Shown piece by piece: positions 34,343-47,300 of a stretch of 64,000 nt of DNA (positions within the stretch are counted from its first letter, which is position 1; every line of letters starts with the position of its first letter). The DNA is taken from contig NSJX01000001.1 of NCBI GenBank assembly GCA_002286715.1, positions 125,835 through 189,834 of the forward strand, in the 5' to 3' direction. The stretch is from Dentipellis sp. KUC8613 (Eukaryota; Basidiomycota; Agaricomycetes; Russulales; Hericiaceae). The notes beneath the pieces were generated by a model. That model did no database searches, had not been told where the DNA came from, and worked only from the letters and a program-made list of their open reading frames with translations. The position numbers were made by a program, and so were the translations under genes.

Positions 34343-37300
34343 CTAAGCCGCCTCGTTCCACTTAAGCCCAAGGGACTGCGCCACGAAGCCCCACTTATCC
34401 GCCGCCTCCTTGATCCTGCCCACACACACCAAGTAAGCATACCGTAACAATCGTCAAACAAAAGTGAAACAGCACGTACCGTTGCTCAGTGGCCTTGCCG
34501 GCACCATGTCCCGCCTTCTTCTCGATTCTGATGAGCAGCGGGTTCGGGTTGTTCGGGAGCGTATGCTGCAGCGTCGCGGCGAGCTTGAACGAGTGCAGCG
34601 GCACCACACGGTCGTCATCTAAATTCGCCGCCCATAATCAGCACTTCCTCTGTATGCAGCATGTACACGGAGAAAGACTCACGGTCCGCAGTGAGCAGGA
34701 TCGTCGGCGGCAGCAGCTTGCCCTGCGGCACATTATGCACCGGCGAGATCGGATAGATGAAGTCAAAGTCGTGCGCATCATGCGGATTGCCGTAGTCCGA
34801 CGTCCACGCATACCCAATCGTGAAGTCGGCGAACTGGCGCCCCGGCCGTCTCAGTAAGGAATGACTACAATCCAAGCCGCGGACATCCGACATACCTTGA
34901 GCAGATCATGGACGCCGACCTCCGAGACGGCTGCCCCGAATGTGCCCTCGGGAGCGCGCAGGACTGACGCCGCGACCAGCAGACCTATGTGGGTGGGAAA
35001 CGAGAGGTGTGAGCTTGGGGCGTGACAGGTGTGCCCGGGCACTGTTTCACGTACCGCCGTTTGAGCCGCCGTTGATGGCGACCTTCCCCTTTGCGGCGTA
35101 CTTGTTTTTGACGAGCCACTCGCTGTGAGTGTGGTTGATTAGCGTCAGTAAGAAGCGAGAAGGCCTCCCACTCACGTAGCGGCGGTGAAGTCGTCGAAGC
35201 AGTTGACCTAAGAGAAAGATTAGGTTCTTTGAGGATACGTTTGGTCACCGGCGCGCCTACCTTGCGCTCTTTTGTCCCCGCCAGATGCCACTCGTCACCA
35301 AACTCACCTCCACCGCGGATGTTGGGTACGGCGAGGATGGCGTCGTACGCACGCAGGACAGTCAAAATAGTCGGGCTGAAGAAGGGGTTGATGGAGATCT
35401 TGAACCCGCCGTAGCCTGGTGTTCAAAAATGAGTCATGAAAGAGCAAAGACACACAACATCACACTCACCGTACTGAAGTGCAGGCCTCGTTCCGTCCAG
35501 CTTTGTGCTTTCGTGTCGGACAACGAACATAGGCACCTTCGTGCCGTCCTTGCTCTCATACCAAACCTATGACACCAAGAATGTTCACTTTCCGAACACT
35601 TGAATCTCGACACCCCAATATCCGCGCTTACCTGTTCCGCGACAAACCCGCCCTGACCAGCGAACCCCTTGACAGAAGTCTCACGCCAGACGTTCAAAGC
35701 ACCATCGCCAGAGCTGCTCTCATCCTTGAAGTCGTACTTCAGCACCGTGCCCGGCGTCGTGAACCCAGTCAGGGCGACGAAGAACCAGGAGTACTCGCGA
35801 CGGCCGCCGACCGAGATCGCGCCGACGTGGTCCGCCACCAGACGTTTCAGGCGTTCGCCAGTCTCCAGCGAATGGATGTACAGCTCGTCTTTGACCTTCA
35901 AATTCACACACAACGTCAGCATACCCCCTTCTCAAGAGGCGATGAGACGGTGAGTGGCTTACGTTGTGCTGGTACACAAGCACGAGCCGGTCCTTGCCCA
36001 CGATGTCTGCCTGCTGGAGCAGCGCATCCTTGTTCTCGGGGATGAGCACCTTCGCGACATCCTTGATGTGCGCGGGCCCCGCAGCCGCGGCCTTGACGAA
36101 GTCGGTCACCTCCACGGTGATGATCTTCTCCCGGGGCGCGTCGGCATTCGTCAAAATATAGAACTTGGAGCCATCGTTCCCGATACTACGGCGACCGCGT
36201 CAGACAAGCTGCACTGCGTATGCCGCCAATATAACAAGTGAGCTTACATGTTATAATCCCACTCAAAGTCATTGATGATCTTTATCCACTTGATGTCGGT
36301 CCCAATCTTGTTGTCATGCAGGTCCGCGAGCCAAAGCAGATTTTTCTGTTACGCCCCATGTCAGCAGCATGGCCTCCGCGGCGAAAGGCCATTCGACGCA
36401 CCCGCGAGGTGTCCTTCGTGATGTACAGCGCCAACCAGCGGCCGTCCTCCGTGGTCTCCGCGCCATACAGCCACTCGCGGTGGTCAGGGTCGTTCGTGAC
36501 CAGAATATCCTCCGCTATGTCCAACAGTCAGCACACGCGCCGCGCGACAATACTCAATTCGCGTGAAGTTGTGGAACCTACATTGTGGGGTGTTCAACCG
36601 GTGGTAATACAGCGACGCGTCACGATCGCCCTCGGTCTCGGTGCCGGCCTTGTCTTCAGACGCTGAGCCGTGCGAGTCGCGGTCGGGGAATCGCTAGACA
36701 CCGTATTAGCACCGACGCCCACACACAGAGCCTCCCTGCGCGCAGCCCGATCCCGATCGGCCGCACAGCCGGGATCGCACAGACGCGTACATACATACCT
36801 GGTAGAAGAAGCCCTTGCTGTCCCTGGTCCACACGATGCTCGAAAACTTGACGAAACGGATCTCCTCGGGGAGTTTCACGTCCTTCTCGGCGTCGGTGAA
36901 CGGGTGGTCGGTCGAGCGGACGTAGATCGTGACAAAGTCGCTGCCCTGTGGCAGACACGCGTTATGCTATCGTCATTGGGCGGCTCGCGGCGCGGAGGAG
37001 AGGCGCACAGACCGATCGAGAGAGCCCGTACGCGAACCACTTTGCGTCCTCGGAGAATGCGCTGGTCCCGATGGACACAGTCCCGTCTTTGGAGAGGGCG
37101 TTCGGCTGGGATCGATGTCAGCCAGTGTCACGACGCGCGGGCAGGACAGTCAGATGACCGGAAACGCGAAACCTTACGTCGAAAAATACGTCGCCGCCGG
37201 GGTTAGGACTTTGCGCGTTCGTGTCAAACGTCGGCAGGGTCGCGTCTTTGGAGCGATAGATGACTGTAGGAGATGATTACTGAGTCTCCGACCGTTGTCA

Positions 37301-37697
37301 GCAGCCTGCAGATGACATGTAATCACCTGCTTGTGCTTGCAGGCCGCTGTTGTAGGACCAGTACCAGCGGCCATCCTTCTTCAGCGACGGCGCGCCAAAC
37401 TGCAGAACAGATGCAGCCCAGCCCAGTGTGGATGCAATTTCAACGTACCCGCTCGTAGTCCATGCTCTTTCTGATTTCATCTTCCAATTTCTGGCGGTCC
37501 GGATTCGCGTCCAAATATTTCCGCGTGTACTCTTCCTGCGCCGTGACCCAGTCCTGGGTTTCCTTGGTGTCGTGTTCTAGCCACGCGTACGGGTCGTGCA
37601 CTTTAACTTCGCCCTTGGCCTCGCTCTTGTACACGTCGATGTGGTCCGACCTGCGCGCAGAGGGGTATTGGCCACCGACCCAGGCTTGAGGAGACAT
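34343..37697 (-). CDS. Prolyl oligopeptidase (family S9A)
   Basis: A gene of more than a dozen exons on the minus strand, ending TAG at 34343. The N-terminal part ([19 protein letters not shown]) and the beta-propeller blocks ([32 protein letters not shown]) are standard. The peptidase domain has [38 protein letters not shown], the nucleophile motif NGGSNGG (exon ending near 35055), the catalytic Asp in DHDDRVVP (exon starting near 34619) and the catalytic His in KAGHGAGK. The enzyme cleaves short peptides after proline, usually in the cytosol. It looks like the general housekeeping form. An in-frame upstream ATG at 37805 would add 36 basic, Leu-rich residues that resemble a mitochondrial presequence. 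Confidence 0.93.
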
Positions 37698-38365
37698 GTT
37701 ACAGTGTGTTATCGATAGATGGCGGTGAAGAAGCAAAGGCGTGCGCAGCGGCAGTATCGGGGCGCGTAGTTTAAGTAGTCGGGGTGCACGCCTGGAGCTG
37801 ATCATTAGCGCCCGAGTACTGCAGCCTGAGATAGACCTGGGTTGACCATCATTCCTGCAATCGGAATCATTAATGACGAGCTAAACACACCCCTGTGAAA
37901 ATTTCCGAGTGCACAGGCTCCCGCTAATGGGTCTTGTGCTTCAGCGGGGTCCGCGAATGGCGATGGAAGCCCAGCACGAGGCCTCGAAACGCTGGCAATT
38001 GACAAGTCTGCTGGTGCGTGATTGTGTTATATCGGGAAATCGCAAGGAAATATTCAACGTTTTTCATCTCGGAAGAATAAAGGAGATGCCTACAGCAAAT
38101 GGATCCGGCGAATGAGGTCGCCTGAGAGGCGGAGTTGACTCTGGGCAGGGGTTGCGATGCAGACCTGTGCGCAAGTCTCCAATGGACCTGCAACGTTTCG
38201 CTCAATTTCAACAACGTTACACTCGTCCACTGACTTATTCGCCCGGTCGAGGCCATTTTGCGATTAGATAACCGCTTATTGCACGGCAATTCCCGTGCTG
38301 AGCTCCGCCGGGTTGGTCACCGAGTCTCTCCAGTCTCGAGTCAAGACGAACTTATCCGTCTTTGA
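37698..38365. promoter_or_regulatory. Divergent promoter between prolyl oligopeptidase and mitochondrial carrier
   Basis: About 670 bp between start codons. It includes the possible alternative start of the peptidase at 37805. No RNA gene or repeat is seen. Confidence 0.4.
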
Positions 38366-39621
38366 ATGGCCCAACCTGGCACACATCAGCCCAGCTTCTT
38401 CAGCTCGCGCGCAGTCGTAAGTGCATCACAATAGCCTCCTTAATTCTTTTCTAATTCTCGTGCAGGATCATGCTGTCGCGGGACTTGGTGCGGGTGTCGT
38501 CGCGGTGCTCTGCATGCACCCGCTCGACCTCCTGAAAGTCAAGTTCCAGGTTGCCACAGAGCCGCCAAAAGGCGGCGTCGGAAAGGCCATATGGGTGGCG
38601 CTCAGAAACATAAAGGAGCGCGAGGGCTGGAGAGGCCTGTACCGCGGTGTGGGCCCGAACATCGCGGGCAATGCCAGCAGCTGGGGCCTGTATTTCCTCT
38701 TGTGAGTCCGTGCTGTCGCGTCGGCTGGCAAGTACTTGACAGGCCCATGCAGCTACAACCAGCTCAAGCAGCGCGTGTCTGGCGATAACCCCGACAGGCC
38801 GATGTCGGCAGGCCAGTACCTCCTCTGCTCAGCAGAAGCAAGTCCGCAGTCTTCTTCGCCCGCGTGCAGACGCCATACTCATGCTCGTTCCAGGTGCCGT
38901 GACCGCAGTCCTCACCAACCCGATATGGGTCGTCAAAGTACGCATGTTCACGTCCACGGCGGAATCGCCTACCGCGTATCGCGGCCTCTGGGGTGAGCGG
39001 CCATTCGATTTGTACGCGTTATCGCGGATCCACTGACGCGACGTTCAATAGACGGCTTCAAGTCAATATATCAACACGAGGGAATAAAGGGTCTCTATCG
39101 CGGCACGTCGCTCGCGCTCTTCGGTGTCAGCAATGGTGCGCTGCAGTTCATGACGTACGAGGAAATGAAGCGTTGGGCATTCGAACGTAAAAAGAAACAA
39201 TTCCAAAAGGCAGGGAAGGCGTACACGCCCGACGATGACAAACTGGTACGAGACTCCATCCCCAAGCGTCGCCGTCGCGGCTGTTTAACACCTATTTCAG
39301 TCAAACACGGCATACACAATAATGTCCGGCACCTCCAAGCTGGCCGCACTCACCGCGACGTATCCGTATCAAGTCGTGCGCTCGCGCCTGCAGAACGTCT
39401 CCGAAAACACCCTGTCAGAAAACCGCTCGATGACCACCATCATCAAGAGCGCCTGGAAAAACGAGGGCGTCGCCGGGTTCTACCGCGGGCTCGGGACGAA
39501 CCTCGTGCGCGTGCTGCCCGGCACCTGCGTCACGTTCGTCGTGTACGAGAACCTCGCGTGGCTGCTGAAGCGCGCCGCCGCGCGGCGCGAGGCGGGGAAG
39601 AGCATGTACACCGGCCTCTGA
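38366..39621 (+). CDS. FLX1: Mitochondrial FAD/folate carrier (Flx1/SLC25A32-like)
   Basis: Six exons join in phase: 38366-38416, 38466-38701, 38753-38841, 38894-38992, 39052-39245 and 39301-39621, giving 329 residues. Three mitochondrial-carrier repeats are present, with the P-x-D/E-x-x-K/R type signatures HPLDLLKVKF, NPIWVVKVRM and YPYQVVRSRL. The second signature begins with Trp instead of an acidic residue (PIW), a feature of this subfamily. Blocks SWGLYFLFYNQLK, GVSNGALQFMTYEEMKRW and CVTFVVYENLAWLL also match. The protein would sit in the inner mitochondrial membrane and bring FAD (yeast) or folate (animals) into the matrix; which one here is inference. Confidence 0.92.
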
Positions 39622-41438
39622 CCTCTGACCTCCTACCTCCCCCGACTTGGCCCCCGCTTTTGGATACCTCGCACATTCGCAGTCGGATATGGACACCAAT
39701 GTATCTCAGCCCCTCATCTCTCTAGACTTTCACGTCCCACGTCCCACGACCTAGACTCACCACCGGCACCGGCACCCCCTGTATTTCCAGCTAACTTACC
39801 TAGACACGTATATTCCCGCATCATGCATAATGCCATCTCCTCTCACATTGCTGCGTCCCCGTCCCCATGCCCGCCGTGCCTGCGATGTCATGTCGCCCAC
39901 GGATCGAAGTTCGAAGCGCGAAGCCTGGAGATGGGAGACGGGAGACGGAAGCCCTCCTCCGCCTTCTTGCCATTGTGCCTCTGGTCCTGAACCTGACCAC
40001 GAACATCGCAGCTTCTTTAGCAGGGCACAGGACACAACTCCAGCCCTAACACCGCTTCTGGGAAGTGTCTGCAGAACTCATGACGTGCGTGTGTGCGCAC
40101 GCTGGGAATCCATTCTCCTCAAAGTACAATTGTCATCTCACCAGCTGCAGTCCCATGCATATCGGGCCCAAGCTATGAATATGTGTATGCTAAGTATACT
40201 TACCACCCATAATCGAAACTGCATATCCGCGCCGAGGACAGATACAACGATTGCACAACGGTATCGACATTCCGCACGGACACGCTCCAAAGCCCAGAGC
40301 CCAGACCACTAGGTAAACCAGATACAGGTACAAAACCATGCATCGGACACACATGTTTGGGTACAGCTGACCACCGTCCATGCCATCGCCACCCGCACTC
40401 TCACTGACACCGGTACCGGTACTCGCAAGCAGTGCCACTGTCCTACTCGTATTCGCAGATCCACAACCCCCAACCCACGACCTGCCGCGATGCATGATCT
40501 ACGGTAGTCGGACATGCGTCTGCACAGTGACATATACACGTACACAGGGACCCACGCGCACGCGCGAGGCACCATGCTCCAGCTAAGCCACGAGGTAGGG
40601 CTTATCGTATGGCTTCACGGAATACTGATAGAGCCTGCACTGGCTCGCTGCTTCGCTGTTCACGATTCACGATTCGCAGTCTGTCTATTCGCAACTCGCA
40701 CCCGCGATCGCGCTTGGGCATCTAGCGTTCCAACTCTGAGTTTATTCGACACAACAGTGACATTGACGTGGACGTCGACGGCAAATGCTAGACGGTAGAC
40801 GGCAAACGATCATCCCGACGTCCAAGCGCACCTCGTAAGTACGCACCCTTGCTTTATTCAGCGGACTAAGAGCACCGCACGTGTACATAAGGCCTAAAGC
40901 CAAAGCCAACTTGAACGCGCTAACACTTTGTCAACGGTGGATCCGCTCGCGAACCGAGGCGGGCTCTTCGGGTGGGTGTCCACATACACGTGCAGTGCTT
41001 CAAGGTGGAACTTCGGAAGTGCGGAGCACTGGTAGATGTAGTGGGCATCGTCTCATCGCCTCGTCACCTAGAGTATGGCACTAACTGCATGCTAGGGACA
41101 GTCTGGTACGGAAGGCCCAGAGTATGGTAGTACTGAGTGCATGCTAGGGACGGTGAGCAGCTGCCTGATCATGGTTTTGGACATCGCAATGGAAGACCTA
41201 CCCTTTCAAGTTGCGCCAGTATAGTGAACACTTTTGCGAGGGTGGTGTGTCCTAATCGCCTTGCACTGGCAAGAGCACTTGCAAACAAATCTGAAATGAT
41301 CCTGTTCTCCTGGGGAAGCGGCAAAGGCAAAGCGTCGAGTTCCATTGCAAAGAAACCGCCACATACACATCACATCCTGAATAGCATGATATACCACATA
41401 CAACGCACAGAACACAAGTAGAGTCTTCCGTCCAAGCC
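39622..41438. other. Long intergenic stretch without a recognisable gene
   Basis: About 1.8 kb between the 3' ends of two convergent genes. Several small open frames exist on both strands but none has family signals or convincing splice structure. An imperfect tandem repeat lies at 41071-41156. The region 40300-40560 is rich in ACAC/TACC-type simple sequence. Confidence 0.5.
41071..41156. repeat. Imperfect direct repeat, 49-bp spacing
   Basis: GAGTATGG followed by CTGCATGCTAGGGAC occurs from 41071 and again from 41120 with a few changes (GAGTGCATGCTAGGGACGG). Only two units are seen. Confidence 0.6.
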
Positions 41439-43681
41439 CTACAGCCTCGCCGTCTTGGGCATCTTCTTCAGTGCCTGCCTCACACCAAGGTCGCCCAGCA
41501 CGTCCTCTGCACCGCCGAGAATCGCGTCGTATGGCGACGTGCGGTGGTACTGCATGCACATGCATGGTCAGCACGTACGCTCTCGTTACAAATATTAGGG
41601 GAACATGTTAAAACGCACATTTTCAATCACCCTGCCCATACCCGTCTTCGTGATACCGCGACCACCGAAGATCTGCGTCGCATCCTCGGCCGTCTCACGG
41701 CCTGTCCGTGTAACGTACCTGGAACTACTGGTCAGAGAAAAACATTGCGCACGGAGGGATGAAAGACGTACTGCTTGAGCAGCGCGATCGGGCCCGCGAG
41801 CTTGTCAGACTGCTCTGCGTAGGACATCTGCGAAGAAAATGAAGTTGAGAAGGTGAGAGGAGAGTTGGACAATGCATGGGCTCACGTTGTTCATCTGGTA
41901 CGTGATGTGCTCGAGCCAGCTCTGCGCCGCCTCGACGCGCTCGATCATCGCCGCCAGCTTCGCGCGCACAACCGCCTGCGCACCGAGCGTCTTGCCGAAA
42001 ATCTGTCGCTGGTTGACCCAGCTGCCACGCCCAACCCGTCAGCCCACACCACACCACAACTCAACACCCAAACGCAGATAAAAAGCACGCACAGTAAACA
42101 CTCCTCCACAACAAGCCTCTGCGTGCGCAAGCTCGTGCACGCGATCATCCAGCGCTCGTGGTTGAAGTTGCTCAGAATGACGTGCATGCCCTGGCCCTCC
42201 TTGCCGAGCGTGTTCGCCACGGGCACGCGCGCCCTGTCGAACGTGACGAACGCGGTGCCCGCCGTCGGCGAGTACGCCGTTTTGATCGGCTTCGTGCTCA
42301 CCGCGTCCGAGCGCGGGACGAGGATCGCGACGTAGCCCGTGTCCGCCTTGCACGCGACCGTGAAGTAGTCCGAGAAGTGCCCGTTCGTGATCCACCTGCC
42401 ATGCACGCATCAGCGTCCGGTACTTACAACAAACACGAGCCTGTGAGGAAGTGTGTAGAAGACGCACTTTTTCGTGCCAGTAATGACCCACTCGTCGCCC
42501 TCCTTCTTCGCCTCCGTCTGCAGCCCGCTCACATCGCTCCCCGCAAACGCCTCCGAGATCGCGAGCGAGATGAACTTCTTGCCGCTGAGCAGCTCGGGCA
42601 CGACCCGGTCGCGCACCTCGGGGCGGCCGAAGTTGAGCAGCGGCGGGATGCCGATGACGCCGCCCGCGAGCAGCCCGTCCATGTACCCGCGCGTGCCCGT
42701 GCGCGCGAGCTCAAAGTGGATGATCAGCTAGAAACCGCGCGGCGTGGCCGCCTGCGTCAGTGCCTGGTTGCGCACGCCCTGTGGGGAATCTGGGGACGCA
42801 CTTCGTGGAAGTAGTCGAACTCCTCGGGTGTGATGATGCCGCCCATGAGCGTGAGCCCCTTCAGATGCTTACCGGGCCCCAACCGCATCGCAATGATGCC
42901 CAACTCCCTGAGACGCACACACCCGCTCAGTCAGCCTGCCGCGGCGACCCCTGATGCAACTCGATGCCCACTCACCCCATCTTGTCCACAACCTCCTGCG
43001 AGATCCTCTTCCCCGACTCCTCGCACTCGAGCGCGTCCGGGAACACATAGTCCACCACGAACCGCCGCACGGCCTTCTGGAAGTGGCGATGGCTGTCGGT
43101 GTAGTACGGGCTCGAGAAACCGTCGGACAGGAACGCAGGCTCCGCGTAGGGTACGGTCGAGAGCGCGTCGCCCGTGAGCGGCTTCACGAGGGACGTCTCG
43201 CCGCGGATGTGGCCGATCTGCAGCCGCGCGTACTGCGGGCGGAGGAGCACCTCCTGCCGGTGCAGCGAGAAGAACGCGTTTGTTGCGTCTTTGCCCGCTG
43301 GAAGTCAAAAGAATTGACGACGTGAGCGGTGCTAAGTGAGAACGGTGGTTGAGGGAGGGGAGAGACGCACCGACGGAGCTGACGTAGAGCACGTTGGCGC
43401 CGCCAGGGTGCATCTTTGCGAACCGCGAGAGGTCATACACCTTCGAGTCGACAATGATCCACTGTGCACGACACACAAGCCGGTCATTCAGTCGTTCGCA
43501 CCGCAGAAACACAACAACACGAAACATACCAGATCCCCCTCCTTGTTATGCTAAAAAACCACCCACACGAACCATAAGCACACCACAACGCCAGCACGAC
43601 CGCACAAGCAAAACGCACCAGGGCAACCTCCTCCCTCGTAAACTCCTTCAATTGCTTCGCGGCCATCCCGTTCTCTTGCAA
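41439..43681 (-). CDS. Cytochrome b5-acyl-CoA dehydrogenase fusion
   Basis: Many exons on the minus strand. The first exon (start at 43681 or the next ATG at 43666) reads MAAKQLKEFTREEVAL, then HNKEGDL, then WIIVDSKVYDLSRFAKMHPG with the heme ligand motif HPGG; the second heme His lies in FFSLHRQEVLL. After about 100 residues comes an acyl-CoA dehydrogenase: GELGIIAMRLGPGKHLKG, AISEAFAGSDVSGLQTEAKK, WITNGHFSDYFTVACK, NTLGKEGQGMHVILSNFNHE, NQRQIFGKTLGAQ and IFGGRGITKTGMGRVIENYH. The protein ends KKMPKTARL at 41439. Such fusions are known in fungi; the b5 domain may pass electrons to or from the flavin, but the substrate is unknown. Roughly 500-540 residues. Confidence 0.9.
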
Positions 43682-44373
43682 TTGCGTGTCCTAGATGTGC
43701 TGTAGAGTGCTATTTCTACGCCGAGTGCAGCGTGTAATGGTTATATGCAGCTCTCCGAGCCCGAGCCCGCTGCGAAGCTTATAAGGACTGGCCGAGTCGG
43801 ATACAACGGCTCTACCCCGCGTTTCAATTCACATGTCCGTCGCAGCGCCAGCCAGATTCTACTGCCGGATACCGATCGTCTGTGGGGTTAGGGGCTGTTC
43901 TCTGCTTTCTCTCCCCTCTTTCTCTGTTTATGACAGAGTCCAAGGAGCGTAGAACAAGGCATGGAGGAAGTACACAAAGCACAGTATATTCGAGAGCAGA
44001 TACGGGACACCCAGAGAGAAATTTAACAATAAACATACACTAGAAATCCAAGAAGTGCGCGCAAGACGCGCATTTGTAGTAGAAACGCGGGAACCAATGA
44101 GAACGAAGGAATTGGACGGGCCTAAAAGCCTGCCTCGGCTCGGCATTTCAACTGGCGGGCACGGTCAGTAAAGGCAAATGACAGGAAAGCATCTAGTCTA
44201 CAAGCAGCCACGGCGCTGCACCTGCCAAGATGAACAAGTCAGCAGGGGATACGAGCACATCGAACAAACGAACTACGCACTCTAGCATCTAGCAATCTAG
44301 AGTCTAAACAAAAACCCAAGCTGCACAACCAGAAACCGCAGCCAAGGTCAGCTCACGCATGATAAACGGGGAA
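43682..44373. other. Intergenic stretch upstream of the cytochrome b5 fusion and after RAD16
   Basis: About 690 bp. A TATA-like motif CTTATAAGGAC lies at 43779-43789, and it probably includes the promoter of the b5 fusion gene. No gene is seen. Confidence 0.5.
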
Positions 44374-47300
44374 TCAGCCAGCACGCACGTCCTCGGGCGT
44401 CAATCTGCCCATAGCCTAAAAAGCGGGCCACGAATCAGCCGTGTGTCCAGACCCCCAACCCAATCGCAGCGCGGCCACTCACCGAATCGTCCGTCGAGAG
44501 CGTCGCGTCGACCATCGCCGACTTCTTCTCCTGCAGCTGCACGATGCGGCTCTCGATGCTGTCCTCGATGACGAGTTTGATCGCCTGCACGGGTCTGTGC
44601 TGCCCGAGCCGGTGGATGCGGTCCATGGCCTCTGCGCCAATATCAGTATCAATGTCCCCTCGTAATCGCAAGACGGGCATGCTCACGGAATTCGACCTGT
44701 CAGGATATACAGTCAGGACACGTAACGGAGCAGCAGGGAGGGCGCAACGGGACTTACGGCAGGGTTCCACCAGCTGTCCATGAGGTACACGCGCGAGGCC
44801 TCCGTCAGGTTCAGCGCGACACCTCCCGCCTTCAAACTGACCAAAAACACCGTCACATGCACATTTTTCACTGCGGAAGGCCACCGTCCCAATCAGCCAT
44901 GCACCTTCCACCCTCTCGTAAAGGGTAAACCACGTACTAAAATGCTGAATCGTAGCATCCCGCGCCTGCGGGCTCATCGTGCCCTCGAGGCGGCACACCA
45001 CAAAGCCCGCGCGCTGGAGCCTAAACGCAATCAGATCCAAAAAGTTCACAAACTGGCTGAACACGATGCTCTTCGTCGTCGCGTCCTGGCGGCGGAGGCT
45101 ATCGAGCTCCTCGACGAGCGCCTCGATCTTCGAGCTCGAGCGCCACGCGTCGATGTTCAGCCGGCCCAGGATGCCCTGCCGCACGCTCGTGTTCTCCGCC
45201 AGCTCGAGCGGCTCCGCCTCCAGGTCGATCGTCAGCGCGAGGTGGCACACCGGGCACGCGGGCTGCAACACCGTCAACTTAAATACCAGTCACAAGCGCG
45301 AGGCAAAAGAGGGAGGGCACGCACCACCTCCTCGATCGACGCATCGAGATACTGCCGGATGCACTCGCGGTCGAATATGTGGCGGCACTTCGCCTGGATC
45401 GCGTCCTCCGCGATGTCGTTGCACAACCTACATACGGTCGCCTCGCCCAGGTTCTCCTTCGCAAACGCCGCCGCGTTGTTCTTGCTGCGGATGACCAGGT
45501 CCGGGTGGCACGCCATCTGGCGCATGCGCGTGAGCAGGCTGAAGATGTTCGAGTAATCTGCCCCACAAATTCAGCACACATCCACACAACTCAGTCAAGC
45601 AAACGTAGGTAAACAAAACTGACTATTGAGCAACGTCCCCGCATCGAGGTACGTGCTGAACTGGCGCTTCGCGTCCGAGAACAGGCTCAGGTACAGCTCC
45701 TTCTCCTCGGGGCTGAAGAAGTCGCGGCGCACGACGACCGTGCGCGGGGGCAGCCCGAGGTCGTCCGCGCGCTGCAGCTTCGTGCGGCGCAGCATGATGC
45801 GGTCGAGCAGGATGCGGAGCTTCTTGAACGCCGTCTTTCCGGGGCCGACCATCCCGTTCTTCTGGATGGGCGTCAGGATCTCGTTGTTCCAGAAACACGT
45901 ATGCTGCATCGGGCTGTGGCCGCAGTCTGCGTGCATGAATCCCGAATCAGCAACAGCACCCGACAAGGACAATGACAAGGGAGCACAGTCGTGCGGGGCG
46001 GAAGAAGCACCGTACCATCGCAGTGCCGCTTATCGGTGAACTTCCAGTGCAGCGACTTGCAGGGACACTTCTTGCCTGGAAGCAGAAGCAGACGCGGGGG
46101 GCATCGCGAAGCGCACGTCAGTAGGAGTTGGTTCTAGCGCGGAATCGGGGCGGAAGCACACGCACAGAAGTAGTAGGAGAACGGATCTCCGCCCAGGAAT
46201 CGAATCAGGCTGTACAGCTCGCCGACGCGGTTCTGCAAGGGCGTCCCTGACAGACACCACCTGTACTTTGCCTGGAGCTCGAAGGTCGCCTTGGCGGTGT
46301 TCGTCGCGCGCTCCTTGATGTTGTGCGCCTCGTCCAGCTATCGCATCGTGTTACCCGGCGTGTCCACATGTCCGTATGCATATGCTCCAACTACTCACGA
46401 TGATGCGATTCCATTCGAATGTATGTAAGGCCGACTTCTCCTTGATGATTTTGCCCTGCCGCTTGAATCCCGACTGCTGCTTGCGGAAGCAGCTCTCCAG
46501 CACGGCATATGTCGTGATCACGACATCGTACTCCCGGAGCGCTGATGCCTTGGACTCGCGATTCGCGCCATGCCACACCAGCACGTTCATGCCGTCGGAG
46601 TGCGCCGCAATTTCATTACGCCATTGCATAACGGCCACGGTGGGTCTGGAAGGATGTAATAAGAACCGCGTCCCGTGTTATGACTTAAAAACACACGCAC
46701 GCAACGACGAGGTTCGGCTTGCCAGGCTCTGACACCAAGAGCGAAATCATCTGAATGGTCTTGCCCATACTAAATTCGTTTATCAATTCACTAGTTCAGC
46801 AGACTGCATCACCAGCCCATGCTTACCCCATCTCGTCCTGCATACTACCATGAGCAACTCATCTCGCATGCAAAGCTAACAGACACTTACAGCCAAGAGA
46901 CCTCCACCGTTAGGACCGAGCTCCTGTTTGCGCATCCAATACAACGACTCCTGCTGGAACGGCAGCAGGGTGACTTTCAGCCGCGACGGCTGCTCCGCCC
47001 GCTTGGGCGTGACGATATCCAGCTTCGCCTCGAGGTCACCCCAAGCATCCTTAAGCTCAGGGTGATGCCTATGGAGAGCCAGAGTCGACTTCTCCGCCTG
47101 TCACAAATCCACCATATCAGTTACTCAGTCCACTTTGATCTTCAGCAAGATAGAAACCCACGTAAGTCAGCTTTCTCCCCAACTTGTGCCTCAACGCCTT
47201 CTCCTCCGCCTTGACCGCCCGCCTCGCATCCAGCTCCTCCTGCGTCGCCGACCGCCTCAGCTGCTTCTTCGTCAGCTTCTTTGCCTTGCCCTTGGCCTTC

